From positions 11,736,311 to 11,800,310 of the forward strand of contig NC_068348.1 in NCBI RefSeq assembly GCF_014633365.1: 64,000 nucleotides of DNA. The letters are read 5' to 3'. Below, one piece after another: positions 44,902 to 55,275 of the stretch. This stretch comes from Diospyros lotus (lineage: Eukaryota > Streptophyta > Magnoliopsida > Ericales > Ebenaceae). The notes beneath the pieces were generated by a model. The model was not told the DNA's origin. It did not search any database and saw nothing but the letters and a program-made list of their open reading frames with translations. Within the stretch, counting starts at the first letter, position 1. Each line of letters opens with the position of its first letter. The translations under genes and the position numbers were made by a program.

Positions 44902-47309
44902 CTAGCTAGGAGGAGCGGAAGCTGCGGAGGGCTGGACTTTGGAAACTTCAGTGGGTTGCATTGCGGAAGCTTCAGCAAGTTGGACTTTGGCGGGAGCAGC
45001 TGGCGGCAAGACCTCGGATGAATCCAGCAAGGTGGCAGCCTTAGCATTCTCAGCAGCATCAGTCGTGTACTATTTCACCTCCTCGACAGCCTATTCACTG
45101 AAGAAGGAGAAATTCATGTCAGGATAGTTCAGCCACAAGGTGTATAGGAACCCTAAGTAGGTATCAAGCCTGGCTTCTTTGCGTGCTTGGGCTATCTAAG
45201 CTTCCACACCCGTCTTAATCTCATTGATGGTCGCATTCGCCATCTGCTCACACCGATCAGCTCAATCCTCGGCCTGCTTCTGCTCTTTCTTAGCTTTCGG
45301 CAACTCCGCCTCTATCGACTTCAGTTGGTCCTGAACCTTCGCTGCTCCTCTTTGGCCTTATTCAGCTCGCCTGTGAGCTTGGAGTTGGCGGACTCTCACA
45401 TATTCTTTGCCCAATGGAGCTTCTCATTGAGATCTTTATTTCTTTGATGTGCTCCCTCAGCCGCATCTCAGAACCTTCGACCTCTTTTTGGGAAACCAGG
45501 AACTCGGCATGTTGAGTCTTCTTTTCCTCTTCAAGCTTTATTATCTCACCCTGGAGGGATGTGCTCACTGCTTCGAGCTATGCCTCGAAGTCTTGGTTTT
45601 TCCCTTTGAGCTTCATGGCAGCAAGGGAGAGCTATAAAACAAAAAGAATAAGCTAAAAAAAAGGGGGGGTGAAGCCACGAAATGAAAACGAAGCTTACCA
45701 CAAAGCTGTGGCGAGCGATGAAGCCACAGAGGGTGACCCCTTTCGTCCTCGCCTTGTCCAGGGGTTTGGCACCATCACCCAAAAGTGTGGGTAGGCAGTC
45801 TAAGAGGGTTGTAAAATAGGGCCCCTTTTGGCATGTCCTATGGGGTTGCCTCTTCCCGCTGCTGTTCGAATCTACTTTTTGAACCAACAGCGGGGGCGTT
45901 CTTATCCTCCCTCGAGACCTCTTTCCCGCGAGCTCCGCTTGAACCCTAGTCAAGAGGAACAAGAGCTCGTTGCTCTTATCGCTGTTGGGATCGCTGTTGT
46001 TGTCGCAACTATTGTTGTTGTTGTTATTGGGGCCTTTGTTGTTGTTGTTGTTGTTGTTGTTGTGGCTGTTGTTCTTTTTTATGTTGGTGATGCTTTTGTT
46101 GCTGTTGTTGTTGATGTTGCTGTTGATGAGGTCGGGGCCTTGATTGATGTTGTTTCGACCTCTAGCCTTGCAAGCTTGAGCTCGGAGTCGCGGATGGAGT
46201 AGCACCCGACCTAGCCTCGGACCTCTTCGGTATGATGAGATTGAGATCCACCATATCTACGGCTTGACCTCCTTCTACCCTGCTACTGGTCTCGACAAGC
46301 TCAAAAGCGAAAGGAATAAGCTTCGAGCTTCGAATCACGATGTGTTCTTCTACTACGATCTCAACCTCAAGGGGAGGGGCGAGCTAGTAGTCCCTCAACA
46401 GTTCATCCGTAAGCTTGAAATCCTCCAAACCCACTCCTATATCAACGAGCTTGTTGAGGACTTTGATCTCTTTAACTGACAAGCTTGGCCGCTTGCTTCT
46501 GAAATCTGCACAACAAAGTAAAGATATCAAGACACATATACAAGGCAAAAAGAACCAAAGCGAACTGATAAGCCCTTACTTGGAGTCAATGCAAAACTGA
46601 AGCTTTTGAGTGTTAGAAAGGAAGGGCAGTAAGTGAAGAACCAACTAGACTTGTAATCACCCACGTTGGATTTCCCTTTTGCCCTACCTTGGGGAAGAAT
46701 GGCTTTGTATTGAGAAGGACGAGCTTCCAAGTAGTACAACCAGTCCTTGGCACTCTTAAAGGAAAAAAGGAATTTGATAAGTTTCAGAGATGGGGGAGAA
46801 AGTTCGTTAATAAGGAATAGGACGGCTAAGGAAGTGAGTTGGGCATACGAGTTAGGGGTTAGTTGAAAGGGTGCGAGCTTAAGCTCGTTTAGAAGGTTAA
46901 GAAAATATGATGTAATATGGAGCTTAAACCCAAACTCGAAGTGCTGGGGGCTAATGGCAATGAAGCCAGTAGGGGGATAAGCCGCATGGCAGCTGGAAGA
47001 GGCGATAGATACCTAACACTCCTTCCGAAAATGAAATTCCCAGGCGCAGGTTGTCACCTTGTGGAATTTGGCTTTGGAGGGGTATTACTTAAAGACCTTG
47101 CGCCCCATACTTCCCTCAACAATCTGTCCACTGACGATCGGAGAAAATTCTGAGGACGTCACGACTACGGCCTCCCTAGCTCACGAGCTCGTTCCCTCAA
47201 AGTTATGCATCTCTATCACAAGGCAGTCTTCGGAGCCCGAGGTATCATCTTCTCCTATGATATGGTTGCAACGCTTTTGACCTGAGTTCTCTCGAACATA
47301 ATCGGACAT
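44902..47309 (-). pseudogene. Antisense three-exon gene of the Tat Gypsy element
   Basis: Transcribed opposite to gag-pol. ATG at 47309 opens MSDYVRENSGQKRCN. Exon 1 (47309-46580) includes LNELKLAPFQLTPNSY, LSPPSLKLIKFLFSFKS and DWLYYLEARPSQYKA, resembling the plant putative gypsy-type transposon domain (Pfam Transposase_28, from memory). Intron 1 (46579-46506, 74 bp) is GTAAGG...TGTGCAG. Exon 2 (46505-45699) has a VKEIKVLNKLVDIGV segment, a VDMVDLNLIIPKRSE motif and a Gln-rich tract from CAA repeats. Intron 2 (45698-45632, 67 bp) is GTAAGC...TTATAG. Exon 3 (45631-44902) is a coiled coil (SLQGEIIKLEEEKK), then LGFLYTLWLNYPDMNFSFF and an Ala/Pro-rich tail ending SAAPPS-like at TAG 44902. The full product would be about 755 residues. 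Several stops, mostly CAA/CAG to TAA/TAG, disable it. Function in Tat elements is unknown. Confidence 0.8.
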
Positions 47310-47707
47310 CTATAGAGAAAGAGAAGGACGGTTAGGCTGCAGCTCACGAACCAAAGACCCTAGAAATACTCCCTATTCGAAAGGTAATGCTCTTTGCAAC
47401 GGGGTGCCTCCTAAAGTAGAGGGGCTACAATTACAAGCCCGACATTCCATGGAAGACTAATCCTAGGGTCATTAAGCCGGAAGGCTCGGTGGATCCCTAA
47501 CAAACCGATTCGAATCGGTCCCCCCAAAAAAGGAGGCAATGCCGATAGAATCAAGAAGACCAAAAATATCGACAGCTAACCGACGATGGGCGGTCTAACA
47601 AAGGAAAGAGATGAAAGTCACAAGAAGCTTACCAATCACTGAATCTCCTCCCGGTGTGAAAGATTGGGGCAGATGAGTGCTTGAGCGATTGTGATCAGAA
47701 GGAGCTT
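47310..47707 (-). other. 5' leader of the antisense gene
   Basis: Non-coding Gypsy sequence upstream (on the minus strand) of the antisense ATG, cut by the nested solo LTR. It continues at 49775-49865. No further gene seen. Confidence 0.5.
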
Positions 47708-48650
47708 TGTAATATCTCGAATTTTCAAACTCAAATATAATGTAATACTTGAGGTTATTAGGTTCTAATACTGAAGGAAATAGGTCATTTCAAGGGATTA
47801 TAGAAGCCTTAAGACAAAGGTTCAGTTTTTGAGCCAGTGGCAAAATTGTAAATACTGAAGTTTGGGTAAAAGTGTAATTTACCTAAAAATCTTGGCGTAT
47901 TAGCGTAATTTATCCATTTTTTGGGGACCAAAAAGTTCAATTAAAAATGGCCCGGGGACCAAGTTGCAAGGGCCTAAGTGTAAATTACCTGAAAAGTTTG
48001 GTCCAAGGTGTAATTCTTGAAACCTGTAGCTTGATCATTGGAATAATGAACTGGGCCAACTAAACTATTTGGGAGTAATGATTGTGGATATCAAATGACA
48101 TTTAATCCATTGTTGGATCATTTTGAAATCCAAGACTTAGCCTCCAAAAGTCTCCAAACCTTATCATCAAAGACACATGGCAATCAACCATTGGTCACTT
48201 GAAAGATAAGAGAAGGTCACATGATGGCTCATAATGACGCCTTGAGGTGGCATCGCGTGATTGGCCAAGAAAAGCTTACTTAGCCTTCAAGTTTGCTAAA
48301 GTCTCCAAACCTTATCCTTAAGGACATGTGACAAGCATTCATTGGCCACTTGGAGATAGGATTTGAAGTCTTATGATGCGAAATGTGGAAAATGCAATTA
48401 ACCATGTGGGATGTAGTTGTTAATTAAAGGTGTAATGATGGGAAATGTAGAAAATGTAATTTACCATGTGGGATGTAATGATGGGGAATCTTGAAAATCT
48501 AATTAAACATGTGGTGGCACATATCTCAATGGACACTTGTCGTATAAAATGGCACAAATCCCTAGGGACACATGGCGCGATCCTACGAAAACAATGATTT
48601 GCTAACTTATCCAAGCAACACATGGCACACCCAAATTGGCCAAGGATGCT

Positions 48651-48658
48651 TATAAATA
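48651..48658 (+). promoter_or_regulatory. TATA box of solo LTR 47708-49774
   Basis: TATAAATATTAAGCC following GGCCAAGGATGCT. Confidence 0.5.
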
Positions 48659-49178
48659 TTAAGCCTTTAGAATGGATATTCTCACCATTAAACAAGAGGA
48701 AAAAGAATGTGAGTTTGAGAGGAGAAACTTTGCCAAAACAAGAGGTGGAAAAACACTTCGCCAGAAAACTTGGACTGCCACCGTAAAAGGAGTGAACTAG
48801 CATCAAAACAACGAGAAAACCATTCCAGAACCATGTGAACAGTACCCTAATGCATCCAAACCAGCAAAGTGAGTGCTTCTTGCATCCTTATGTTACATAC
48901 CGAACATTTTGTCTTCACACGGGTAAGGGTGATTACTTGCATAAGCATGACTTTCCTTTATACAGAACATTTTCTCTTTCTTTATCATGCATCACTTGGT
49001 GTGTGTGGCTAGCTGAAGTCAGGATCTCATGTTAGACTGGTGAAAAGTCATGGAGATGTGAGAACGTGATAGATCAGCGGGGGTGATTGCAACACCTCGG
49101 CATCACTACCACACAAGCAGTTTCATGTCATTTGCATAACTCATTTACATGCACACTTTCCTTCTTTGATGCACTCAC

Positions 49179-49233
49179 TTAGATGTCAATATCTAACTTG
49201 GGTTGATGCCCCTGGGACATTCAATGTCCCAGG
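49179..49233 (+). other. Paired hairpins in LTR (copy D)
   Basis: TTAGAT-GTCAAT-ATCTAA (49179-49196) and CCTGGGAC-ATTCAAT-GTCCCAGG (49211-49233). Relative to copy C, two stem positions of hairpin 2 have changed on both sides so that pairing is kept. Confidence 0.7.
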
Positions 49234-49865
49234 TATATTAGCATGCCAGGTACCCCAGGGACAAACAGGAGAAAAGGCTACGAGGAGGCTAATGTTTAGT
49301 TTAACTTCATGTTATTCATGTTCTATGGATCTTATGTAACCTTTGGATTTATTTGAGACTTGTGTATCATAATTGTATAAACAGGGGTTATGTAAGGCTT
49401 GGATTCACCTTTTATGCTTTTGAGGGTGTAGTCGGGGTTACTATGTACTATGAACATTGTAAGAGTTGTTTGTTGGATTTAGGAAGTTTTCGAATGATGC
49501 ATTGTGAATAGCAGTTAGGATACTTAAGATTTTAAGAAATGTGTGTGTGGGTGTCCTACAATTTTACCTTCATGTGTTGTCTTTTGAAGTATTGGAGGTC
49601 GTGAGCATTTCTCATACTTGTAAAGGAACTACAGTGGAAACCCCCTTTATTTAGCTTTGATTAAGCTTTCAGCTTTGATCCAACGCTTTCGTTGGTAAGG
49701 GTTTCCATAACGCCCGCGGCGATGTTAGCTTATATTTTGCATCATTACACATTTGGAAAAGTGGGGCGTTACAAGCTTTGTTGCAACCAGAGCTTCAGAG
49801 ACAAAGGAAATGAGAGTAAGAATTTTCAAAGCAGGGTAAAGAGGGAAACAATAGGGTTTCCTTGC

Positions 49866-49873
49866 CATTTATA
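49866..49873 (-). promoter_or_regulatory. Candidate TATA box for the antisense gene
   Basis: The minus strand reads GGTATAAATGGCAAGG, with a CCGTTTTGATCTGACGG-like stretch upstream. After subtracting the nested solo LTR and its duplication, it lies about 0.5 kb upstream of the antisense ATG (47309). It is between the antisense gene and the 3' LTR, so it is independent of LTR promoters. Confidence 0.45.
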
Positions 49874-50130
49874 CCTTCTACTCAATCAATCTCAACCGTC
49901 AGATCAAAACGGCTTATGGCATACCCTGCTTCCGCCAAATGCACGATATCCCGTGGGTCACGTAATAGCAATCATGCCTTATAATAGGGGAATGCGTGTA
50001 TTAAAAACGCCATAGACAAGATGTACCACATGAAATAGCGTGATTTGAAGCGATTGGTCAGAAGTCTAAAAGGCGGATTCATAGTTGTAATAGTTGGCAC
50101 ACGTCAACTCCAGTCTGAAGATTACACTAC

Positions 50131-50145
50131 GAGCTGGGGGGCTTA
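50131..50145 (+). promoter_or_regulatory. Polypurine tract of the Gypsy element
   Basis: GAGCTGGGGGGCTTA directly precedes the 3' LTR, the position of the plus-strand primer. Confidence 0.7.
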
Positions 50146-50809
50146 TGTTACGGGTATCTCCCGCATCACTTCTCATGGGCTAGACTGAGTCCAATAGGTT
50201 AGCTCAAGCGCTTAAAGCCCAGTAGGCCCATCCGAGCTCGTCAGGCACGCTCATACATCGCTGAAATCTGAGCTCAAATCGCAAAACCAACCAAGCTCCT
50301 AGCAAGGCTTCCAGGGAGCTCCCAGTGATATACCCAACGAGCTGCCCACAACGTTTCTAGCTTGTTGGCCTAACTGCTCAGCTTGACTGGTTAAACTATT
50401 CAGCTCGCCTAGCAACAAGATTGCTGAATAATCGAAGGCAGACCCACTTACTTTTGTGAGGCAAACTGGATCCCTGGTAATCCGGAGTCCCACTCTCGAT
50501 TTTATGGAGATGATAAGGACACCTTATCCCCCATGATATCATCCCTACACTTTTGTATTTTATGCAATTGTAAACACCCCTCACTATAAATAGGGGTCAA
50601 AAACACCATTGCAGAGAAAGAATAAAGATAATACCATACTGTTACTCTGTCGGAATGCCCAGAGAACAGTCATGGAGTATGCACTGTTCTGGCCAAACCA
50701 CATAAAATCCCTTTGTCTTTGCTTCTACTTAGTTCGACCTCCTTGCAATTCTGCTCATTTTCTCATTGCGGGCCTACGAATCATGGTTGGTTGAATCTGA
50801 ACATCGACA
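50146..50809 (+). repeat. Gypsy 3' LTR
   Basis: TGTTACGGGTATCTCCCGC to GAACATCGACA. It matches 31965-32618 along its length, with many transitions in the first 120 bases. TATAAATA at 50585-50592. Confidence 0.92.
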
Positions 50810-51534
50810 GACCATATGTATAATATCAAAACCACACTATAGGGCATTGATGGATATACCTTATGATAGATTCGAATCTGATGAAGAGGCTGGAATCTCC
50901 TTCGGTTGTAGTAATTCTTGCGTCCAGTAGCTCCCGAAGAACTCTACAGGGTAGTTCCCTATTACCCTGAATAGCAAACCAGATGACCAATTCATCTCCC
51001 AAAATTACGGGAGACCTAGTCAGTCCACACTCCTAATATGGATGAAGCCCACAGTTAGACCTAGGTGCTAGCCAAGTCTCTTATGGGTGATTAAGTTGGA
51101 TTTTGGGTTCAATGAGGACATATTTGCAAATACATTATAGACACCCTATATGGATTAGGTTGCTACAATAACAACAAAGAAGAAAGAAGAAAAGGGAGCA
51201 ATGGAATAGGGTTTAGAGGCTCTAAAGGAGGAAGAAGAAAACATTAGCTGAGAGATAGCTTGCATCCTATGTAGCAAAAGGCCCTTTCGTCGTTTTCTTT
51301 TTCCTTACCTTATATACTGAATGCCCACAAAACCCTAATGGCCCAATAATGGGACAAACGACTAGAAAGAGAGGGGACATAAAAGAGAGATAGCCTCAGA
51401 GCATAAAAGATGCATGTTATTCTCCTGTCTTAATCCACAAGCCATGTGTCATCCAAACAGTTGTAGAAATGATAAAGAAATCATGTTGAATCGCGACCCT
51501 TGCTGTTGGAAATGGTTGACAATTCAAAGCAAAC

Positions 51535-51671
51535 TGTCGACCGATTCATATGATCGGTTGACAGATCGAAGCAATCTGTCGATCGATTTCAACCGTTGGA
51601 CGGTCGATAGCCTCCAAGGTCTGTCGACCATTTTTGTCTCTTTGTCGACCGATTCACATGATCGGTTGACC
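51535..51671. repeat. Two GTCGACCGAT inverted repeats in a Copia LTR
   Basis: TGTCGACCGAT-TCATATG-ATCGGTTGACA (51535-51563) and TGTCGACCGAT-TCACATG-ATCGGTTGACC (51643-51671) are near-identical hairpins with 11-bp arms and 7-nt spacers, 108 bases apart; single GTCGATCGAT and GTCGACC words lie between. In the minus orientation they lie upstream of nothing obvious and downstream of the TATA box (51316). Confidence 0.75.
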
Positions 51672-52967
51672 CTTTCATCATCTCATGATGAAATCGAGGT
51701 ACCCGTTAACTCTTAATGACATGCTTGTCAACTTTTGACAGTTGCTCCATATAATTTCAAAATCGATCTGTTAACTCTTACCGGTGTCATCATTAACTCC
51801 TAACAACAATCATTAATCATAACTTTATATCGCTTAGTCACACATACTTGGATATGTGTGTGACCTTCTAGGTTCACTACTAAGTAGCATTCAGGACATG
51901 CCAAAGTCTTTGACATCAACCAACCACTTTAGTGTACAACAAGGATCTCTCCATCTAGTTAATGTACCCCGAAAGGCCCTGAGTGAGAACTAGCATTATG
52001 TCAGGGCGATCCTACCAGTAATGAAGTCATACTTCAAAGAGAACCCATTTGGACTTTCAATTCTCGTGTACTATAATCCCTTCATCAACTAACATCCCAA
52101 TCGAGTGAGAGCCATGACTGATCAAACTCACTACTCAATTGCTATGCAAGATCTAGTGTGGTGTGATTAAAATGACACATCATAACTTCTTGCCTCCATA
52201 TGCCAAGATCTAGTGTGGTGTGATCAAGATCTAGTGTACTATAATCAAGTGTACTCTGGCCAGAGGTTCATACAATCACAACCACTACTGATTGCATAGG
52301 ATGTTCACCTCACTTTAGAGGTTGACGGATCCCATTAGCAATCACTTGCCTCCATATTCCACTAAATAGAGACCATACAGTGCATCTCTTACTTGATAAT
52401 AGGATGGTTCTTATCAAAGGAAAATCTCAGAAATTGACATACAAGACAACTGTGTTGCCTCTGGTTTAAGAACTAATAACACAATAGAAGCTTGTGATAG
52501 ATCATGGATCTTCTCAGCCATGTGATCTATCACGTACGTCACATTCGGTAGATGTTGAAATAACATCTACCCATATGTCTACTATATCCATTTCATGGAT
52601 TATGACATGTGACTCACCATCCTTTATCATTAGTATCTCATAATACTAATCAAAGGTAGTAGCCCATGTGTCAGTCTGTAATTGATTAATCAAAACTATA
52701 TTATGAGAAATCTAAGAATTGGGAATAACGTTTAAGAAATCTTTAACCTCAAAAATCTTTATCATATATTCTTAACACTTAAGCATGAGACTATCATTAG
52801 GAAATCTAAGGGTTTATTCATAAGATTGATTAAAGAGGTATGAATGAAAATATAACCTTAAAATATGAAAATATATTTTATTATATTTATAAGATTTACA
52901 TCATTAGTCCATTAATTACAATCGCTAGATGTCATCTAAATCTAGCATTAGCACACTAACACTAACA

Positions 52968-53329
52968 AAGGATATGCTGGAGTTTATCGGAGATGCTATT
53001 GGATCTAAGGAGACGCAGTCGTAGTCGACTAGAGAGAGAAAAAATAGGAGTTGAGGAGATGTAGAGAGCCAGAGAAGGAGGGAGCACCAAAGTTTTGAAA
53101 TTAATTTCTTATTGCTATAAAAAATTAAATTGACCGTGGACCATAAAATTTTTCATATGACTAAATCTTGTATTCCTTTTTATAATTAAAAACACATCAA
53201 GTGATTGCCAGGCCGACAGCCATTAGTTAGGTCAAAATTGAATTTTGTGAAGCAAGCACCCTATTTCTTTCCATAAACCCCTTTTATTTTATTTTTCACC
53301 ATTTTTTTAGTATTTCTTCAAAAATTTTG
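52968..53329. other. Unassigned sequence between LTRs
   Basis: No gene or terminus recognised. It may be the truncated edge of the chromovirus 3' LTR (53330-54207). Confidence 0.3.
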
Positions 53330-54207
53330 GACTTACCACCTTCTCGCACGGGCCCTTGGAAGGGGTCTCACGTGCCTTTACTGGTAGCCTGGTCTGGTGC
53401 GTGTATCACACGTGCCGGTTGCCTCATCTGGTGATGGTGACATAAACTCTGCTAGCCTTCGATTTTTTTAGCTGTTTCTCCCTTGTTTCAACTCCGTTTC
53501 ACTCTCTATTTATTCCTACACCTTTCCCTTTCTCTTCTCTACTCGAATATAGACTTAAACCACACATTCCCAACTATTTTCTAGCAGCTTCAGCCTAGAT
53601 TTTGGAAAAGCTCAAAAATCTAACAAAGCTCAATTTCTTCCTCATTTCTTCACCAAATTCACTCTTTCCTCTTGAAGAATCTTTCCCTTACTCTCAATAA
53701 CTTAATTCTTACTCTTAATCCCCTCAAATTAGCCTAGTTTCGGCTCAAATCTCCATAGTATGCTTTGAGTGTTAACTTATGGCCTATTTATATACATCTT
53801 TGGCTAATCTCCTTCTTCCACTTGCCCGGCTAAGTGTTGCTTTGTTTTTAGAACCTTATCATGACCCCAAACATAAAATTTGGCTGGTTCGTTCCTCTGG
53901 TGAGTTCGTTACGGGTTTTTAAAAATTACACTTTGGCCCAAAACTTCATACTTTCGCACTTTGACCCCTATATCTTTTAGGGCCTTGGCTACTCTTGAAC
54001 CTCCTTATTTTGATCCCTAAACACCCTTAGGAAAAAGGCTTCTTGCATTATTTATCGGCGCCTGAGAAGGTTTTGAACACTTTAGGTAAATTATATTTTG
54101 TCCCAAACTTTTCAAAAATCACATTTTTGCCTCTTGAACTTCCATGATCCTTTGAAATGTTCTATTTCCTCAAATTTATAAGTTTTACATAAATTTCGGG
54201 TATTACT
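53330..54207 (-). repeat. Chromovirus 3' LTR, truncated
   Basis: The right end reads TTTCGGGTATTACT, i.e. AGTAATACCCG on the minus strand, with the expected TG start mutated. A polypurine tract (TTTTTTTTGAAGGGGCTTGAA on the minus strand, 54209-54229) precedes it and the chromodomain stop codon lies 40 bases inside. A TATA-like AATAAATAG lies at 53506-53514 on the minus strand. The LTR portion carrying the paired hairpins is missing. Confidence 0.65.
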
Positions 54208-54249
54208 TTCAAGCCCCTTCAAAAAAAATTCATACTCAAAATTTCATCT

Positions 54250-55275
54250 TATGACTCCATATAGCTAAAGACGTGTGAATATTTTTAGCGTATTTGTTTT
54301 TCTTTTTCCCAAGTAGCTTCCTCAAGATCATGATATTTCCATAATACCTTCATAAGAGGTCTTGTCTTATTCCTCAAAACCATATATATTGTGGTAACAC
54401 TAGGGCGAATAGTGTATTTGGCTTAGTGTGCCTCATCCAGTATGGTTTGCCCTAATTCCTTTACTCTAGTCACATAAATTTGATTTAGAAATTGAAGTAT
54501 TATATCTAAAAAAGTGGAGCTAGCATTTTTGATCTGCCTTCAGTTGTCAACCCATAACCTCACATTCGAGTCTTCTAGAATAGCTTGTCAGATCTATTCC
54601 ATCAGATGTGAGTGAATTTTCCAGCTTAGTGACGTAAACAAATTTTCTCTTAGGAATCACATTAACTGTTAACTAGCTAAAAGCCTCCACCTGTCCCCAT
54701 TCCCGGGCTATCAGAGCAGACTCTTTCCAGCTTAATGCATCAGCCACAACATTTGCCCTCCCGGGGTGGTACTATAGATCGTACAATTATAATCCCTCAA
54801 AAACTCCATCCATCGTCGCTGCCTCATATTCAAATCATTCTGAGAGAGCATGTACCTCAAGCTTTTATGATCTATGAAGACCTCAATTTTTTTCCATATA
54901 AATAGTGCCACCAAAGTTTTAAGGCAAACACAATTGTTGCTAATTCCAAATCATGGGTGGTATGATGTTACTCACAATTTTTCAGCTGTCGAGACCCATA
55001 CATTTCCATTATGCATAAGAACACACCCTAGCCCGGTTTTGGAAGCATTAGTATAGACCATGAATCCTCTTGCTCCACAAGGTATTGCTAAAATAGAAGC
55101 AAAGGTTAATTTTCCCTTCAATTCATTAAAGTTGAGCTCACTTCCTTTATTCTACTCAAACTTAGCTTTTTTTTGCATTAATAAGGTAAGTGGCAAAGTA
55201 ATGCTAGAAAGGTTTTCAACATATTTTCCATAAGAACATGTTAAACCCATAAAACATCATACCTCAGTAACTGTT
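54250..55275 (-). pseudogene. Chromovirus RNase H, integrase stump and chromodomain
   Basis: RNase H region at 55130-54730: GARGFMVYTNASKTGLGCVLM (the catalytic Asp is Asn here), [30 protein letters not shown] linker follows, then the start of the integrase zinc domain (ELGQTILDEAH, YTIRPSVTTIYMVL, near 54405-54465). This runs straight into RPLMKVLWKYHDLEEATWEKEKQI, the chromodomain, which ends at TAA 54250. The whole integrase core with its Asp-Asp-Glu triad is therefore deleted in frame-like fashion. A stop interrupts the chromodomain after QIR. Chromodomains steer integration toward histone-marked heterochromatin. Confidence 0.82.

Larger units (their letters stand above)
47708..49774 (+). 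repeat. Solo LTR, 2.1 kb, chromovirus-type
   Basis: Starts TGTAATATCTCG and ends GGGGCGTTACA, between perfect duplications AGCTT (47703-47707 and 49775-49779). TATA box at 48651-48658. The paired hairpins (49179-49233) are present, hairpin 2 with a perfect 8-bp stem. It separates the antisense gene from its likely promoter. Confidence 0.92.
31965..50809 (+). mobile_element. Ty3/Gypsy (Tat-like) retrotransposon, nested and decayed
   Basis: Terminal repeats of 654 and 664 bp start TGTTACG and end GACA. They are flanked by perfect duplications GACCA (31960-31964 and 50810-50814). The sense strand carries gag, aspartic protease, the start of RT, and integrase; RT and RNase H are missing between 35217 and 39907, where a Copia fragment sits. 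Two solo LTRs are nested at 41889-44361 and 47708-49774. After integrase there is a long non-pol region with an antisense three-exon gene (44902-47309) typical of the Tat lineage (maize Grande is a known example with an antisense extra gene). A polypurine tract precedes the 3' LTR. The two LTRs are visibly diverged, so the insertion is old. Confidence 0.92.
31840..52967 (-). repeat. Copia 5' LTR (minus), split by a Tat Gypsy element
   Basis: Plus-strand ends are TGAAGGGGAATGCC (31840) and GCACACTAACACTAACA (52967). After removing the Gypsy element (31965-50809), about 2.3 kb remains. The primer-binding site abuts its left end, so on the minus strand this is the 5' LTR. A TATATAAGG box lies at 51308-51316 on the minus strand. 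The internal region and 3' LTR of this Copia are absent from the window apart from the 270-base leader. Confidence 0.75.

Noticed and set aside
45546..46205. Minus-strand 219-codon frame with an Asn-rich tract
   Set aside because: The neighbouring frame of the same strand joins the splice-defined exons of the antisense gene and reads Gln-rich with conserved-looking motifs on both sides; the Asn-rich frame is a shadow of the CAA repeats.
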